Shown: positions 7,692 through 16,485 of the stretch, piece after piece
Numbering within the stretch: the first letter of the stretch is position 1
Layout: each line of letters opens with the position of its first letter
NCBI GenBank assembly: GCA_013042605.1
Contig: JABDPT010000083.1
Location: forward strand, 1 to 32,364
Length of the DNA: 32,364 nucleotides
Reading direction: 5' to 3'
Source: Paracoccaceae bacterium
GTDB taxonomy: Bacteria; Pseudomonadota; Alphaproteobacteria; Rhodobacterales; Rhodobacteraceae
Notes under the pieces: generated by a model
The model's database searches: none
Seen by the model: only the letters and a program-made list of their open reading frames with translations
What the model was told of the DNA's origin: nothing
Position numbers and translations under genes: made by a program

Positions 7692-9098
7692 ATGACTGAA
7701 AGAGATCTCTCCCATCCCTGGATGGCGAATTCAGCGCCCGGTGCACTCAAAGCCATGATGGACGAGATTGGCGTGTCGTCGCCGCGCGAGGTGTTCCAAC
7801 AGATCCCCGAGGATCACTTTCGCACCACGCCCCTCGATCTACCGCCACAACTCTCTTCAGAGCTGGCCCTTCGGCGCGACCTTGTTGGCAAGCTGAAGAA
7901 GAACGGCGACTGCGAGACCAATCTAAGCTTTCTCGGCGCAGGTGTCTGGCAGCATCACGTCCCGGCCGTCGTTGACGAGATCGTCGGGCGTACCGAATTC
8001 GCAACGAACGTTTGGGGGAGTTACCAGTCGGATCACGGGCGCAACCAAGCATGGTTCGAGTTTTCATCGCAACTTGGAGCGTTGCTGAACCTCGAAGTGG
8101 TGCAGTTGCCCGTATACTCTTGGGGCTGCGCAATTGGTCACGCAATCCGGATGGCGGCGCGGATCACGGGGCGGTCAAAGGTCCTTCTCCCGCGCTTGTC
8201 GGACCCCGAGCGGCTTTCCGTCATCCGCACATACTGCAAGCCGGAGGGCATGGCCGGCCGGATCGAGATCGTTCTCGTCGACGCCGATCCAACCAGCGGA
8301 CGGATGGACCTGAACGATCTCAAATCCAAGTTGGGAAGTGACATCGCCGCAGTGTATTTCGAGAATCCGGCTTACCTCGGCACGATCGAAACCGAAGCCG
8401 CCGAAATCGCCCAGGCGGCACGTGCGGTCGGGGCCGAGACCATTGTCGGCGTTGATCCGATATCTCTGGGCGTCATGACTGCCCCCGGCGACTACGGCGC
8501 GGACATCGTCACCGGGCCCGTGCAGCCGCTTGGCGTGCACATGCAGTGTGGCGGCGGCGCCGGCGGATGGATCGCCTCGCGCGATGAAGAAACATACGTC
8601 ACGCAATACAACGGCTTCCTCGTCTCGATCGTCGAGACAATCCAGGAAGGTCAGCACGCCTTCGGTCTCGCCTGCCCGCATCAGAACTCCTACGGGATGC
8701 GTGAGAATGGCAACGACTGGACCGGGAATTCGACCTATCTCTGGGCCATCGCAGGTGCCGTCTACATGAGCCTGCTTGGTCCGCAGGGCTTCCAGGAAGT
8801 CGGAACACTGATCGTCTCGAAAGCGCGATATGCGGCCAAGAAGCTCGACGCCATCCCTGGCGTGAAGATCGTTTGGCCGGACACGACGTTCAAGGAATTC
8901 GTCGTCAACTTCGACGATACCGGAAAATCGGTCGCCGAAATCAACGACGCTCTTCGTGGGCAAGGCATCTTCGGCGGCAAGGACATTTCGGGCGAGGTCG
9001 AAAGCCTCGGCCAGTCCGCGCTCTATTGCGTTACCGAAATCCATTCCGCGGATGACATCGACCGATTGGTCGACACACTCAAGGAGATTGTGCAATGA
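7692..9098 (+). CDS. Glycine dehydrogenase (decarboxylating) subunit 1-like protein (GcvPA family)
   Basis: A 468-residue protein matching the N-terminal half of the glycine cleavage P-protein, in the two-gene PA/PB arrangement. Recognisable family features include the early L-G-A-G-V-W-Q-H-H-V-P region, F-A-T-N-V-W-G-S-Y-Q-S-D-H-G and the D-P-I-S-L-G segment. PA forms the active alpha2beta2 enzyme with PB, which holds the PLP lysine. The canonical F-L-G-A-G-x-Y and F-x-T-A-Y-T-P-Y-Q signatures are altered here (V-W, and N-V-W-G-S-Y-Q), suggesting a divergent paralogue. No GcvT, GcvH or lipoamide dehydrogenase gene is in the window. It may decarboxylate or otherwise transform an amino acid other than glycine; family assignment is firm, substrate open. 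Confidence 0.82.
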   Translation: MTERDLSHPWMANSAPGALKAMMDEIGVSSPREVFQQIPEDHFRTTPLDLPPQLSSELALRRDLVGKLKKNGDCETNLSFLGAGVWQHHVPAVVDEIVGRTEFATNVWGSYQSDHGRNQAWFEFSSQLGALLNLEVVQLPVYSWGCAIGHAIRMAARITGRSKVLLPRLSDPERLSVIRTYCKPEGMAGRIEIVLVDADPTSGRMDLNDLKSKLGSDIAAVYFENPAYLGTIETEAAEIAQAARAVGAETIVGVDPISLGVMTAPGDYGADIVTGPVQPLGVHMQCGGGAGGWIASRDEETYVTQYNGFLVSIVETIQEGQHAFGLACPHQNSYGMRENGNDWTGNSTYLWAIAGAVYMSLLGPQGFQEVGTLIVSKARYAAKKLDAIPGVKIVWPDTTFKEFVVNFDDTGKSVAEINDALRGQGIFGGKDISGEVESLGQSALYCVTEIHSADDIDRLVDTLKEIVQ

Positions 9099-10654
9099 CC
9101 CGCCTTCCTGATTTTCACGCCGCGAAATGGGACGAGCCTGTCATCTACGAAATCGGCCGCCAAGGCGCGCGCGGTCAGATCTTCGACGCGCCTGAAAAGC
9201 GCGTGGCCGATGCCGTGGGGACCGACCTGATCCCACACGCGATGTCGCGCAAGGACACGCCCGACCTGCCCGAGATCACCGAGTTCGAGGCGCAGCGCCA
9301 TTTTCTCCATCTCAGCCAGATGACTCTGGGCATGATGGGCATCAGCCTCTTTGGCACCTGCACGATGAAGTACAATTCCAAGGCCGCCGAATTCGCGACG
9401 CTGCGCCCCGAGCTAGCCGAGGTCCATCCCTTCCAGCATCCCGACACGCTTCAGGGCGTGCTGGAGATTATCCACGACTTTGACGGCATCCTGCAAAATC
9501 TGTCCGGAATGGATCAGTTCATCTTTCAGGCCGGTGGTGGCGCGGATGCAGCCTATACCATGGCAACCGTCGCGCGCGCTTACTGGGCCGACAAGGGCAT
9601 GTTGGGACAACGCACCGAGATGGTCACGTCTGTCCAGGCGCATCCCTGCAACCCGGCGACAGCGGCCGCTGCTGGGTTCGATGTGGTCAACCTGCCGCTC
9701 GAGGAAAACGGCTATCCTTATCTTGAGGCGCTCAAAGCGGCGGTCAGCGAGAAAACCGCGCTGATCATGATAAACAACCCAGATGACATGGGCATCTACA
9801 ACCCCGAGATCAAAGAGTGGACGCGGATCGCCAAGGAAGCAGGCGCCCTTTGTTTCTATGACCACGCCAATTTCAACGGCGTGATGGGCAAGCTTTCGGC
9901 GCGTGAACTGGGGTTCGATGCGTGCATGTTCATGCTACACAAGACATTCGGCGCTCCGAAAGCCGGGGGTGGACCCGCTGTCGGCGCGTTCGGCTGCACC
10001 GCCCAACTTGCACCCTATGTTCCGGGACCCGTCGTTGTGAAAGAAGGCGACAGCTACATCCTCGATGAAGACCGCTCCAAATCGACGGGAAAGGTGCGCG
10101 AATACTGGGGCAACGTTCCCCAGGTGGTAAAGGCCTATGCGTGGGCCCGCGCGATGGGAGCCGAGGGCATCAACCTCGCCTCGGACATCTCGGTCGTGGC
10201 CAACAATTACATGGACAAGAAGCTGGCCGAGATACCGGGATTGGAAATCTCAAACCCCGATAACGGCGCGTGGCGCATGGAAATGACGCGGTGGTCGCTG
10301 GGCCCACTCACCGAGGAAACCGGCGTCTCGACGGTGCATTTCGCGAACCGGATGGCCGACTATGGCATCGATCCCTATTGGATGAGCCATGAGCCTTGGA
10401 TCGTTGCCGAACCTTTCACACCCGAAGCGGGCGAGCTTTGGTCAAAGGAAGATATCGATACGTGGATCGCCGTGATCGCGAAGATCGCCAAAGAGGCGCG
10501 CGAAAACCCCGACATGGTAAAGTCCGCGCCGCACAATCAGCCCGTTGCCCAGGCCAAGGGCGACGCGTTCGAGGATCCGGCCAAATGGGCAATGACCTGG
10601 CGCGCCTATCAGCGCAAAGTGATTGGTGACGAGACGAAAAAGGGCGTCGCCTAG
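9095..10654 (+). CDS. Glycine dehydrogenase (decarboxylating) subunit 2-like protein (GcvPB family, PLP)
   Basis: A 519-residue PLP fold-type I protein whose ATG overlaps the PA stop by 4 bp (ATGA), implying stoichiometric production. G-T-C-T-M-K-Y-N-S-K corresponds to the GcvPB G-S-C-T-M-K-Y-N-P-K motif. The PLP Schiff-base lysine is predicted at K283 in L-H-K-T-F-G-A-P, followed by the glycine-rich G-G-G-P-A-V-G loop. It is somewhat longer than common GcvPB proteins. In the classical reaction the aminomethyl group passes to lipoylated GcvH; none is encoded here, so it either borrows a distant GcvH or does simpler PLP chemistry on another amino acid. Confidence 0.82.
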   Translation: MTRLPDFHAAKWDEPVIYEIGRQGARGQIFDAPEKRVADAVGTDLIPHAMSRKDTPDLPEITEFEAQRHFLHLSQMTLGMMGISLFGTCTMKYNSKAAEFATLRPELAEVHPFQHPDTLQGVLEIIHDFDGILQNLSGMDQFIFQAGGGADAAYTMATVARAYWADKGMLGQRTEMVTSVQAHPCNPATAAAAGFDVVNLPLEENGYPYLEALKAAVSEKTALIMINNPDDMGIYNPEIKEWTRIAKEAGALCFYDHANFNGVMGKLSARELGFDACMFMLHKTFGAPKAGGGPAVGAFGCTAQLAPYVPGPVVVKEGDSYILDEDRSKSTGKVREYWGNVPQVVKAYAWARAMGAEGINLASDISVVANNYMDKKLAEIPGLEISNPDNGAWRMEMTRWSLGPLTEETGVSTVHFANRMADYGIDPYWMSHEPWIVAEPFTPEAGELWSKEDIDTWIAVIAKIAKEARENPDMVKSAPHNQPVAQAKGDAFEDPAKWAMTWRAYQRKVIGDETKKGVA

Positions 10655-10674
10655 GCCAGATGGGCGCCGTGGGC

Positions 10675-11814
10675 TCAGTCGTAAAGGACCGAGATGCCTT
10701 TGAGCGGGACGGTAAGGTCGCGCGCGGCTACAAGGTCCGCCACGACGCGGCCCGTCATCGGCGCTGCGCTGAAGCCAACCCACGGAAAGAGGGCAAGGTA
10801 GAACCCCGGCACTCCTTGCGCCTCACCAATCACGGGTCGCCAGTCTGCGGTGCCATTGACCCATGCAGTCCAGCTTCTGACGGTTCTTGCGGATGCGACC
10901 GCAGGGACGACCTCGGCGGCCAGGGCCATGTTGGCCGCAAAGTTCACAGGATTGGTGGCAAGCCCGCCCCCTTCGCGCACCTGCGCCGCCCAGCCACCGC
11001 CTACGATCAGACCACCGTTCGGGGCCTGTTTCAACGTCAGCTTGCCGGCCGCAGAGTAAATCAGGTGTGGAATGATCGGGGCGCACGGTTCGCCGACGGT
11101 GACCTGAAGGGGAAAACCTTCAAGCCCGACCGACACGCCCACCATGGAAGCGATCTGGGCAGCTTTGGCGCCTGCCGCGTTGACGACCTGCGTGGCGCGA
11201 AATGCGCCGTTCGTTGTCGCGAGGTGAAAGCCTCCGCTCTCCACCGTGATGTCTTTGACAGGCGTGTGCGTGTGAATGTCGACCCCAGCCGTCCGCACCG
11301 CATTGAGAAGCGCAGGCGTGGCGCGCAACGTATCGGCCTTTCCCTCATCTGCGCAGAAGCCACCTCCGATCATCTTTTTGGAAAGATATGGCGCAAGGCG
11401 TTGCAGGTCGGACTGTCCGAGAACCCTGGTTTCGACACCGAACTCGGCCTCGATTCTCGACTTGGACTCGATCGCGCGCATTTGCGCGTCGGTTTTCGCA
11501 ACCACGATGCCACCTTTTGTCGAGACCGCAAGGTCTTCGCCCAGATCGTCCGACATGCCCTTCCAAAGCTCAATCGATCCCGCGAGGAACCGCAGAGTTG
11601 GCGCATAAGCTCGCGCCCAATTCTCACCGAACTTGACGAATTCCGGGTACTGTATCTGCAGATGGAGCGAGCCCGCGTTCGCCCCGGAAGCCTCTGCGCC
11701 TGGGTCGCCCGCCTCGAAAACGACAACCGAAGCGCCCTGGCGCGCCAGATAAAGAGCGGAGAACAGGCCGACCAAGCCGCCGCCGACAATCGCAACGTCA
11801 TGGCGCTTCGTCAT
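10675..11814 (-). CDS. FAD-dependent amine oxidoreductase (DadA / opine oxidase subunit B-like)
   Basis: A 379-residue DAO-family flavoprotein. The dinucleotide-binding motif is V-A-I-V-G-G-G-L-V-G at residues 7-16 and the FAD region contains S-G-A-N-A-G-S-L-H-L-Q. It shares long blocks with the protein at 19077-20207, such as A-N-A-G-S-L-H-x-Q-x-Q, E-P-C-A-P/A and L/I-T-L-K-Q with G-G-G-W, so the two are paralogous beta-type subunits. Such proteins oxidise D-amino acids, sarcosine-like or opine C-N bonds to imines. It is convergent with the GcvPB-like gene (20-bp gap) and divergent from a DapA-family gene with only 29 bp between starts. It may use the same iron-sulfur alpha subunit as its paralogue. 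Confidence 0.86.
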   Translation of the reverse strand: MTKRHDVAIVGGGLVGLFSALYLARQGASVVVFEAGDPGAEASGANAGSLHLQIQYPEFVKFGENWARAYAPTLRFLAGSIELWKGMSDDLGEDLAVSTKGGIVVAKTDAQMRAIESKSRIEAEFGVETRVLGQSDLQRLAPYLSKKMIGGGFCADEGKADTLRATPALLNAVRTAGVDIHTHTPVKDITVESGGFHLATTNGAFRATQVVNAAGAKAAQIASMVGVSVGLEGFPLQVTVGEPCAPIIPHLIYSAAGKLTLKQAPNGGLIVGGGWAAQVREGGGLATNPVNFAANMALAAEVVPAVASARTVRSWTAWVNGTADWRPVIGEAQGVPGFYLALFPWVGFSAAPMTGRVVADLVAARDLTVPLKGISVLYD

Positions 11815-11843
11815 GCGGCTGCTTTCAGATGAAGGACCGTTTC

Positions 11844-12794
11844 ATGAGACCACAATACACCGGCAGCCACACCGTTACGATCACGCCGTTTGAGCCTGGC
11901 GGCACCGCGATCGACTACGAGGCCTGGGAGGGCTTCCTCGATTGGCAAGTCGACTGCGGCGTTCCAGGTGTCATCATCCTGGGCACCACTGGTGAATTCC
12001 TCACAATAAGCGACAAAGAGCGTACAGCTTTCGTGCGGCATACCGTGAACTACGTGAATGGGCGCATGGTTGTCTGGGTAGGCACGATGAACGCCTACAC
12101 CCCCAACGCCGTCCGCTATTCCAAAGAAGCTGAAGACCTCGGTGCAGACGGCTTGATGATCATCCCGCCATATTACTACACGCCTACCGAAGATGAGATC
12201 TTCGCCTATTACCGCGCGATCTGCGAGGCTCAGGACCTGCAGATCATGCTCTACAACAACCCCTTCACCTCGAACGTCGATATGTCGGCCAAGCTGGTGG
12301 GGCGTCTGGCAAAAAGCTTCGAGCAAATCCGCTACATCAAAGAAGCCAGCCAGCGGATCGAACGGATCCACGACATCATTGTTGAAAGCGAAGGACACAT
12401 GCACCCCTGGGCCGGTCAGCGCGTGCTCGAAAGCTACAAGATGGGTGCGGAAGGCTACGTCAATCCGTACGGAAACTATATTCCCCGACCGTCCGTCAAG
12501 TTTGTGGAATGGGCTGAACAGGGCCGGTGGGACGATGTGCAGGCCGTGCAGAACGTTATCTCGCAATTTGATACGATCATCACCGACGGGCACCCGCTCT
12601 ACGGCCACCAATGCTACTCCAAGGCCCTGGCTGCGGCCGCCGGTCATCCCGTCGGCGACGTCCGCGCGCCCATCACGACTTTCGAAAGCCTCGGGGCTGA
12701 GGGGCAGGAACGCGTGGCGCGGATGGTTCGGCTGATGGAGGAGCTTGAACGGATCGTCGACGACATCGAAGCCCGACCTGCCGCGCCGGAGTAG
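11844..12794 (+). CDS. DapA-family aldolase/lyase, paralogue 2
   Basis: A 316-residue class I aldolase-fold enzyme. The G-T-T-G-E-F loop is at residues 47-52, the catalytic tyrosine is Y137 (M-L-Y-N-N-P) and the Schiff-base lysine is K166 (Y-I-K-E-A-S). I used ATG 11844 because GAAGGA precedes it; the ATG at 11829 has no ribosome site. The substrate is unknown; family members cleave or condense pyruvate or dehydrate sugar acids. It faces away from a DadA-like flavoprotein with just 29 bp between the starts, so a joint intermediate (imine or oxo acid) is plausible. It converges with an SDR gene 2 bp after its stop. Confidence 0.87.
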   Translation: MRPQYTGSHTVTITPFEPGGTAIDYEAWEGFLDWQVDCGVPGVIILGTTGEFLTISDKERTAFVRHTVNYVNGRMVVWVGTMNAYTPNAVRYSKEAEDLGADGLMIIPPYYYTPTEDEIFAYYRAICEAQDLQIMLYNNPFTSNVDMSAKLVGRLAKSFEQIRYIKEASQRIERIHDIIVESEGHMHPWAGQRVLESYKMGAEGYVNPYGNYIPRPSVKFVEWAEQGRWDDVQAVQNVISQFDTIITDGHPLYGHQCYSKALAAAAGHPVGDVRAPITTFESLGAEGQERVARMVRLMEELERIVDDIEARPAAPE

Positions 12795-12796
12795 CG

Positions 12797-13573
12797 TCAT
12801 CTGATATAGGCCGCGCCGTTCACATCGATGGTGGCCCCCGTCAGGTGCCGCGCCCGACCGGAAGCGAGAAAGACAGCAAGGTCCGCAATCTCAGATGGCG
12901 GAATCATTTCCCCCAACGGCAAGCCGGCTGTGACAGCCTCGACGCCGCCGGTTTTGGCGGCGCTATCGAGTGACATTTTCGTGGCGACCGGTCCCGGCGC
13001 GATCACGTAGGCGAGGATACCTCGGTCCGCATAGTTGCGCGCCACGGTCTTGGTGGCCGCTGCAATCGCTGCCTTGGATGCGGCATAGGCTATCGCCCCG
13101 GGGTTCGCTGTTCCTCGCGTCGTCACCCAGCTTCCGATGCCGATAACGCTGCCCTTATGATCCGAAGTCAGCCAATCGCTTACGACCGAGCGCATCAGTT
13201 TCGCAGGGGAATAGACATTAACTTCCATCGACGTCGACCACGCCTTGTCCCAGTCATCCCTGTCGTCTTCGATGCCGCCGGTTTGAAACATGATGCCGGC
13301 ATTGTTGACCAGAACGTCGAGTGGTGAAGAGCCGAGAGCTTCCTTCGCGGCCGCATATAGGTGCTCTGCTCCGTCCGGGCCTGAAAGGTCTGCCTGGACC
13401 AGCGTCACCTGCCCGTCGGCGGCCCCGGAGGTCGCGGCTTCGGCCCCTGCCCGGTCGCTTCCGTAATGGGCGATCAGCCGCGCACCGGCCGCAATCATGG
13501 CTTCGGCTGTGGCCGCCCCTATTCCCTTGGACGCCCCTGTCAGCAGAACTGTTCTTCCGGTCAGATCAGTCAT
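12797..13573 (-). CDS. Short-chain dehydrogenase/reductase (SDR)
   Basis: A 258-residue classical SDR that oxidises or reduces an alcohol/ketone with NAD(P). T-G-A-S-K-G-I-G is at residues 12-19, N-N-A-G around 90-93, catalytic S148 and Y163-x3-K167. The ATG overlaps the stop of the ene-reductase gene (ATGA) and makes the co-transcribed pair ene-reductase then SDR, probably driven from operator D. The substrate cannot be inferred beyond being an intermediate of this locus. Confidence 0.9.
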   Translation of the reverse strand: MTDLTGRTVLLTGASKGIGAATAEAMIAAGARLIAHYGSDRAGAEAATSGAADGQVTLVQADLSGPDGAEHLYAAAKEALGSSPLDVLVNNAGIMFQTGGIEDDRDDWDKAWSTSMEVNVYSPAKLMRSVVSDWLTSDHKGSVIGIGSWVTTRGTANPGAIAYAASKAAIAAATKTVARNYADRGILAYVIAPGPVATKMSLDSAAKTGGVEAVTAGLPLGEMIPPSEIADLAVFLASGRARHLTGATIDVNGAAYIR

Positions 13574-14676
13574 CTCACATCCCTTTTCACAAATGGGGTC
13601 GATCGCAGCTTTGGATTGCAGCGAGCGAACGGCGCAGGCATCGCGATCTCGGCGCCGAGATTTTCCGCGGCTTTCCACGTCCAGTTGGGGTCCCAAAGCA
13701 TCCCGCGCGCCAATGCGACCATATCGGCCTGTTCGGTCCGCACGATGGTCTCGGCTTGTACCGGGTCTGTAATCTGGCCGACGGCCATTGTGGCAATACC
13801 GGCTTCAGCACGTATTCTGGCTGCAAAATCGAGTTGATACCCCGGCCCCGTTTCGATCTTTTGGGACTGGTCCAGGCCTCCGGACGACACATCCACCATG
13901 TCACAGCCCTCGTCCTTGAGAGCGCGACAGAACTCGATGGATTGCGCGAGGTCCCAAGCCCCACTGATCCAGTCGGAGGCAGACAAGCGCAGCATGACCG
14001 GCTTTTCGTCCGTAAAGGCTTCGCGCACCGCCCGGAAGATTTCGAGCGGGAAGCGCATGCGATTCTCCAGTGATCCACCATAGGCATCATCGCGCCGGTT
14101 GGTCACTGGCGACAGAAACTGGTGCAGAAGGTAGCCGTGCGCGACGTGGACCTGGACAGTATCGAAACCTGCACGGTCCGCGCGGCGGGTGGCATCGACA
14201 AACGCGGCCTTGATCCGATCGAAGTCTTCAGGTGCCATCTCTTTTGGTTCGGGCCACCCGGGGAGGTAAGCAACTGGCGAAGGGGCTGGAGGCTCCCATC
14301 CACTGTCATCCTCGATCAGCCCGCCGCCTTCCCACGGGGCTACAGTGCTTCCTTTGCGACCCGCATGTCCAAGCTGCATGCCAACGCGGCTGTCACCAAC
14401 CGATTTCATGAAAGCGACGATCCGCGCCCAAGCTGCCTCGCAGGCGTCGTTGTACATGCCAGTGCAACCGGGTGTAATCCGCCCTTCCGGCTCAACTCCG
14501 GTCGCTTCGGTGAAGATCAGACCAGCCCCCGACATTGCGAACCGCCCAAGGTGAACCAGATGCCAGTCGTTCGGCACGCCCGACACTGCCGAGTACTGGC
14601 ACATCGGTGAGACGGTAATCCGGTTTGCAATCTCGAGACCGCGGAGCGTGATGGGTTCGAAAAGTCTTGGGGCCAA
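13570..14676 (-). CDS. NADH:flavin oxidoreductase / Old Yellow Enzyme family ene-reductase (YqjM-like)
   Basis: A 368-residue FMN TIM-barrel enzyme. C26 in S-P-M-C-Q-Y-S corresponds to the regulatory cysteine of YqjM-type enzymes, and the pair H177 and H180 (V-H-V-A-H-G-Y-L) binds the activating oxygen of the substrate. These enzymes reduce C=C bonds next to a carbonyl or act on related unsaturated compounds. The start is TTG at 14676, chosen because GGAGA lies 7-8 nt upstream and because the protein then begins A-P-R-L-F-E-P-I as usual; the upstream reading frame contains the operator. The gene starts about 60 bp from operator D. Confidence 0.9.
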   Translation of the reverse strand: MAPRLFEPITLRGLEIANRITVSPMCQYSAVSGVPNDWHLVHLGRFAMSGAGLIFTEATGVEPEGRITPGCTGMYNDACEAAWARIVAFMKSVGDSRVGMQLGHAGRKGSTVAPWEGGGLIEDDSGWEPPAPSPVAYLPGWPEPKEMAPEDFDRIKAAFVDATRRADRAGFDTVQVHVAHGYLLHQFLSPVTNRRDDAYGGSLENRMRFPLEIFRAVREAFTDEKPVMLRLSASDWISGAWDLAQSIEFCRALKDEGCDMVDVSSGGLDQSQKIETGPGYQLDFAARIRAEAGIATMAVGQITDPVQAETIVRTEQADMVALARGMLWDPNWTWKAAENLGAEIAMPAPFARCNPKLRSTPFVKRDVR

Positions 14677-14707
14677 TTGACAGTCTCCGCCAATGTTTGA
14701 GTTGCTC

Positions 14708-14751
14708 CGCACAATTCGTGCGGTATAGTAACTTTCGTGCGCAGATTGAAC
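14708..14751. promoter_or_regulatory. Candidate IclR-type operator D (multiple half-sites)
   Basis: The core is GTGCG (14737-14741), N5, TGAAC (14747-14751). Upstream are GTAAC (14728-14732, at the N4 spacing), GTGCG (14718-14722) and CGCAC (14708-14712), so five arms begin about 10 bp apart, on one DNA face. The site lies between the ene-reductase start (14676, minus) and the TIM-barrel start (14795, plus) and could govern both. Confidence 0.6.
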
Positions 14752-14794
14752 ATCTTGGCGCAGCCTGACAAGCGCGAAAAGGAACACTCACCAA

Positions 14795-15640
14795 ATGACC
14801 ACTCTCAAAGTCGCGGCAAGCACCTTTCCGTTTCTGTACTCTCATGACGGGCTTGATGCCCTCAAGCACCTTCAAAGTCTGGGCTATGACATCTACGAAC
14901 TGATGATATTCCCGCCGCATTGCTGGCCTGCGGAATTGAGCGCAGAGAAACGGCGCAGCTACAAGGAATGGCTTGATGGTGAGGGCGTGCGGCTGTCGTC
15001 GCTTTGTTATCCACTTCTCGACAACAACCCGAATTCTGTCGACAAGCTGATGCGCGACTATACGCTGGACCGCTACAAGGAGGCGGTCGATTTTGCCGCC
15101 GAGGTGAATTGTCCGTATGTCATCGCGATCCCCGGCCCGGTCAATTCTCTCATCAATCCGCCGCATGAGTGGATGTTGAACTGGTTCGTAGAAGCGATGC
15201 AGGAGCTTCTTGGATACATGAACGGGACGGGCGTCGATCTGCTGCTCGAAAACGTGCCTTTCACATATTTGCCGACCGCTCAGGACATGGTGGACACGGC
15301 AAAGATGATCGGCCCCGGCGTGGGTATCAACTATGACATCTGCAATGGCGCCTTCATCAAAGAGGACCCGGCCGAGGCGATCCGGATGATGGGCGGCCTG
15401 ATCAAGAACGTACACATCTCAGACAGCGGTCCTGACGAGTTCAAGCATGAAAAGCTTGGGGGCGGGATCGTCAAACCGGGACCGGTTGCCGAGGCCCTGA
15501 AGGAAATCGGCTATACCGGCGACACCGTGCTCGAGATCATTTCGGATGCCATGCAGCCCGGCACTGATCCTGATGGTGACATCCGGGCCAGCCACGAGGT
15601 GCTCGCGAAAGCCGGATGGGAGCCCTTGCGAACCAGCTGA
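14795..15640 (+). CDS. Sugar phosphate isomerase/epimerase-like TIM-barrel protein
   Basis: A 281-residue protein of the xylose-isomerase-like / AP endonuclease 2 superfamily. Four likely metal ligands fall in order: E152 (L-L-E-N-V), D181 (I-N-Y-D-I), H207 (N-V-H-I-S-D) and E247 (V-L-E-I-I). Members isomerise or epimerise sugars, inositols or small hydroxy-oxo acids such as hydroxypyruvate. The ATG gives the normal N-terminus (K-V-A-A-S-T-F). It is a single-gene unit downstream of operator D and converges with an SDR 10 bp past its stop. Its substrate is not deducible. Confidence 0.87.
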   Translation: MTTLKVAASTFPFLYSHDGLDALKHLQSLGYDIYELMIFPPHCWPAELSAEKRRSYKEWLDGEGVRLSSLCYPLLDNNPNSVDKLMRDYTLDRYKEAVDFAAEVNCPYVIAIPGPVNSLINPPHEWMLNWFVEAMQELLGYMNGTGVDLLLENVPFTYLPTAQDMVDTAKMIGPGVGINYDICNGAFIKEDPAEAIRMMGGLIKNVHISDSGPDEFKHEKLGGGIVKPGPVAEALKEIGYTGDTVLEIISDAMQPGTDPDGDIRASHEVLAKAGWEPLRTS

Positions 15641-15650
15641 GGCTGCGCGC

Positions 15651-16406
15651 TCAGGCGATGCCAGCTTCGACCGGCAGGATGGTGCCGGTCATCCCCGAAG
15701 AGGCATCAGTTCCCAGAAAGACCGCGACCTTCGCCACCTCGTCTTCGGTCGCAATTCGACCGAGGGCCGTTTCATTGGCAAGCGCCTTAAGCGCAACGTC
15801 GGGGGCAGGCCCTCCGGTGCCGTGACGCGCGGCGACGCGACCGACCAGCGCGTTGGTTGCGATCGGACCGGGGGCGATCCCGTTCACACGGACCCCCGAC
15901 GGCCCTAGATCGAGCGCCGCGGAACGAACGATACCGACGACCGCGTGCTTTGACGCGGTATAAAGCACCTGCGAGGCGTGTGCCTTGTAGCCATTGATCG
16001 AGGCCATGGCCACAACCGCACCGCGATCTGAAGCCGCAAGCGCATCAGCGCATCCACCAATGGACGCAGCCACCCCCCAGGTGTTGATCGCCATGACACG
16101 CAGCCACTCCTCGCCATCGACGTCCCTCAGGCGGCGCCAGGGGGGCACAACACCGGCATTCGCGACGAGAAGATCGAGACCGCTCAGTCTTTCGGAGAGA
16201 TCGCTCATCGCGTTGCGCGCTGCTTCGCCCGAAAGGTCGAGTTCGACATAATTCGCGTCGACTTCTGCCGACGGTGGGACGAGGTCCACGATTGTTACCT
16301 CGGCTCCAGCCGCAAGCAATCTACGGACGATGGCAAGCCCCAACCCAGCACTGCCGCCCGTCACGATTGCCCGAAGGCCTCTGGCATCTTGTGCATCTTC
16401 CCGCAT
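15651..16406 (-). CDS. Short-chain dehydrogenase/reductase (SDR)
   Basis: A 251-residue classical SDR. T-G-G-S-A-G-L-G is at residues 16-23, N-A-G at 83-85, catalytic S136 and Y149-x3-K153. The ATG at 16406 has AAGGA at good spacing; a much longer upstream reading frame is the shadow of the divergent dehydrogenase gene. It starts 32 bp from operator E and is divergent from the dehydrogenase/flavoprotein operon, so both are probably co-regulated. It likely interconverts a hydroxy and an oxo intermediate. Confidence 0.9.
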   Translation of the reverse strand: MREDAQDARGLRAIVTGGSAGLGLAIVRRLLAAGAEVTIVDLVPPSAEVDANYVELDLSGEAARNAMSDLSERLSGLDLLVANAGVVPPWRRLRDVDGEEWLRVMAINTWGVAASIGGCADALAASDRGAVVAMASINGYKAHASQVLYTASKHAVVGIVRSAALDLGPSGVRVNGIAPGPIATNALVGRVAARHGTGGPAPDVALKALANETALGRIATEDEVAKVAVFLGTDASSGMTGTILPVEAGIA

Positions 16407-16437
16407 CGGGCGATCCTTCTTGCAAGGCTCCAGTTTT

Positions 16438-16461
16438 CGTACTTTTGTGCGTATTGCGAAC
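16438..16461. promoter_or_regulatory. Candidate IclR-type operator E (three half-sites)
   Basis: CGTAC (16438-16442), N4, GTGCG (16447-16451), N5, CGAAC (16457-16461). The order matches sites B and F. It lies between a minus-strand SDR (start 16406) and the plus-strand dehydrogenase operon (start 16486), 24 bp from the latter start, so binding would sit close to the promoter of both. Confidence 0.68.
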
Positions 16462-16485
16462 AGAATCAATAGAGAGGTCGCTGAG

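Noticed and set aside
7692-10654. Annotating a glycine cleavage system
   Set aside because: Only P-protein-like subunits are present; no T, H or L protein gene lies nearby.
11811-12800. Long open frame on the minus strand (about 329 codons) over the DapA-like gene
   Set aside because: It mirrors a gene with clear catalytic motifs and its translation has no family features; GC-rich codon use creates such mirror frames.
14708-14722. CGCAC-N5-GTGCG as an intrinsic terminator
   Set aside because: The arms match the operator half-sites, no T-run follows, and it lies between divergent starts where a terminator is not expected.
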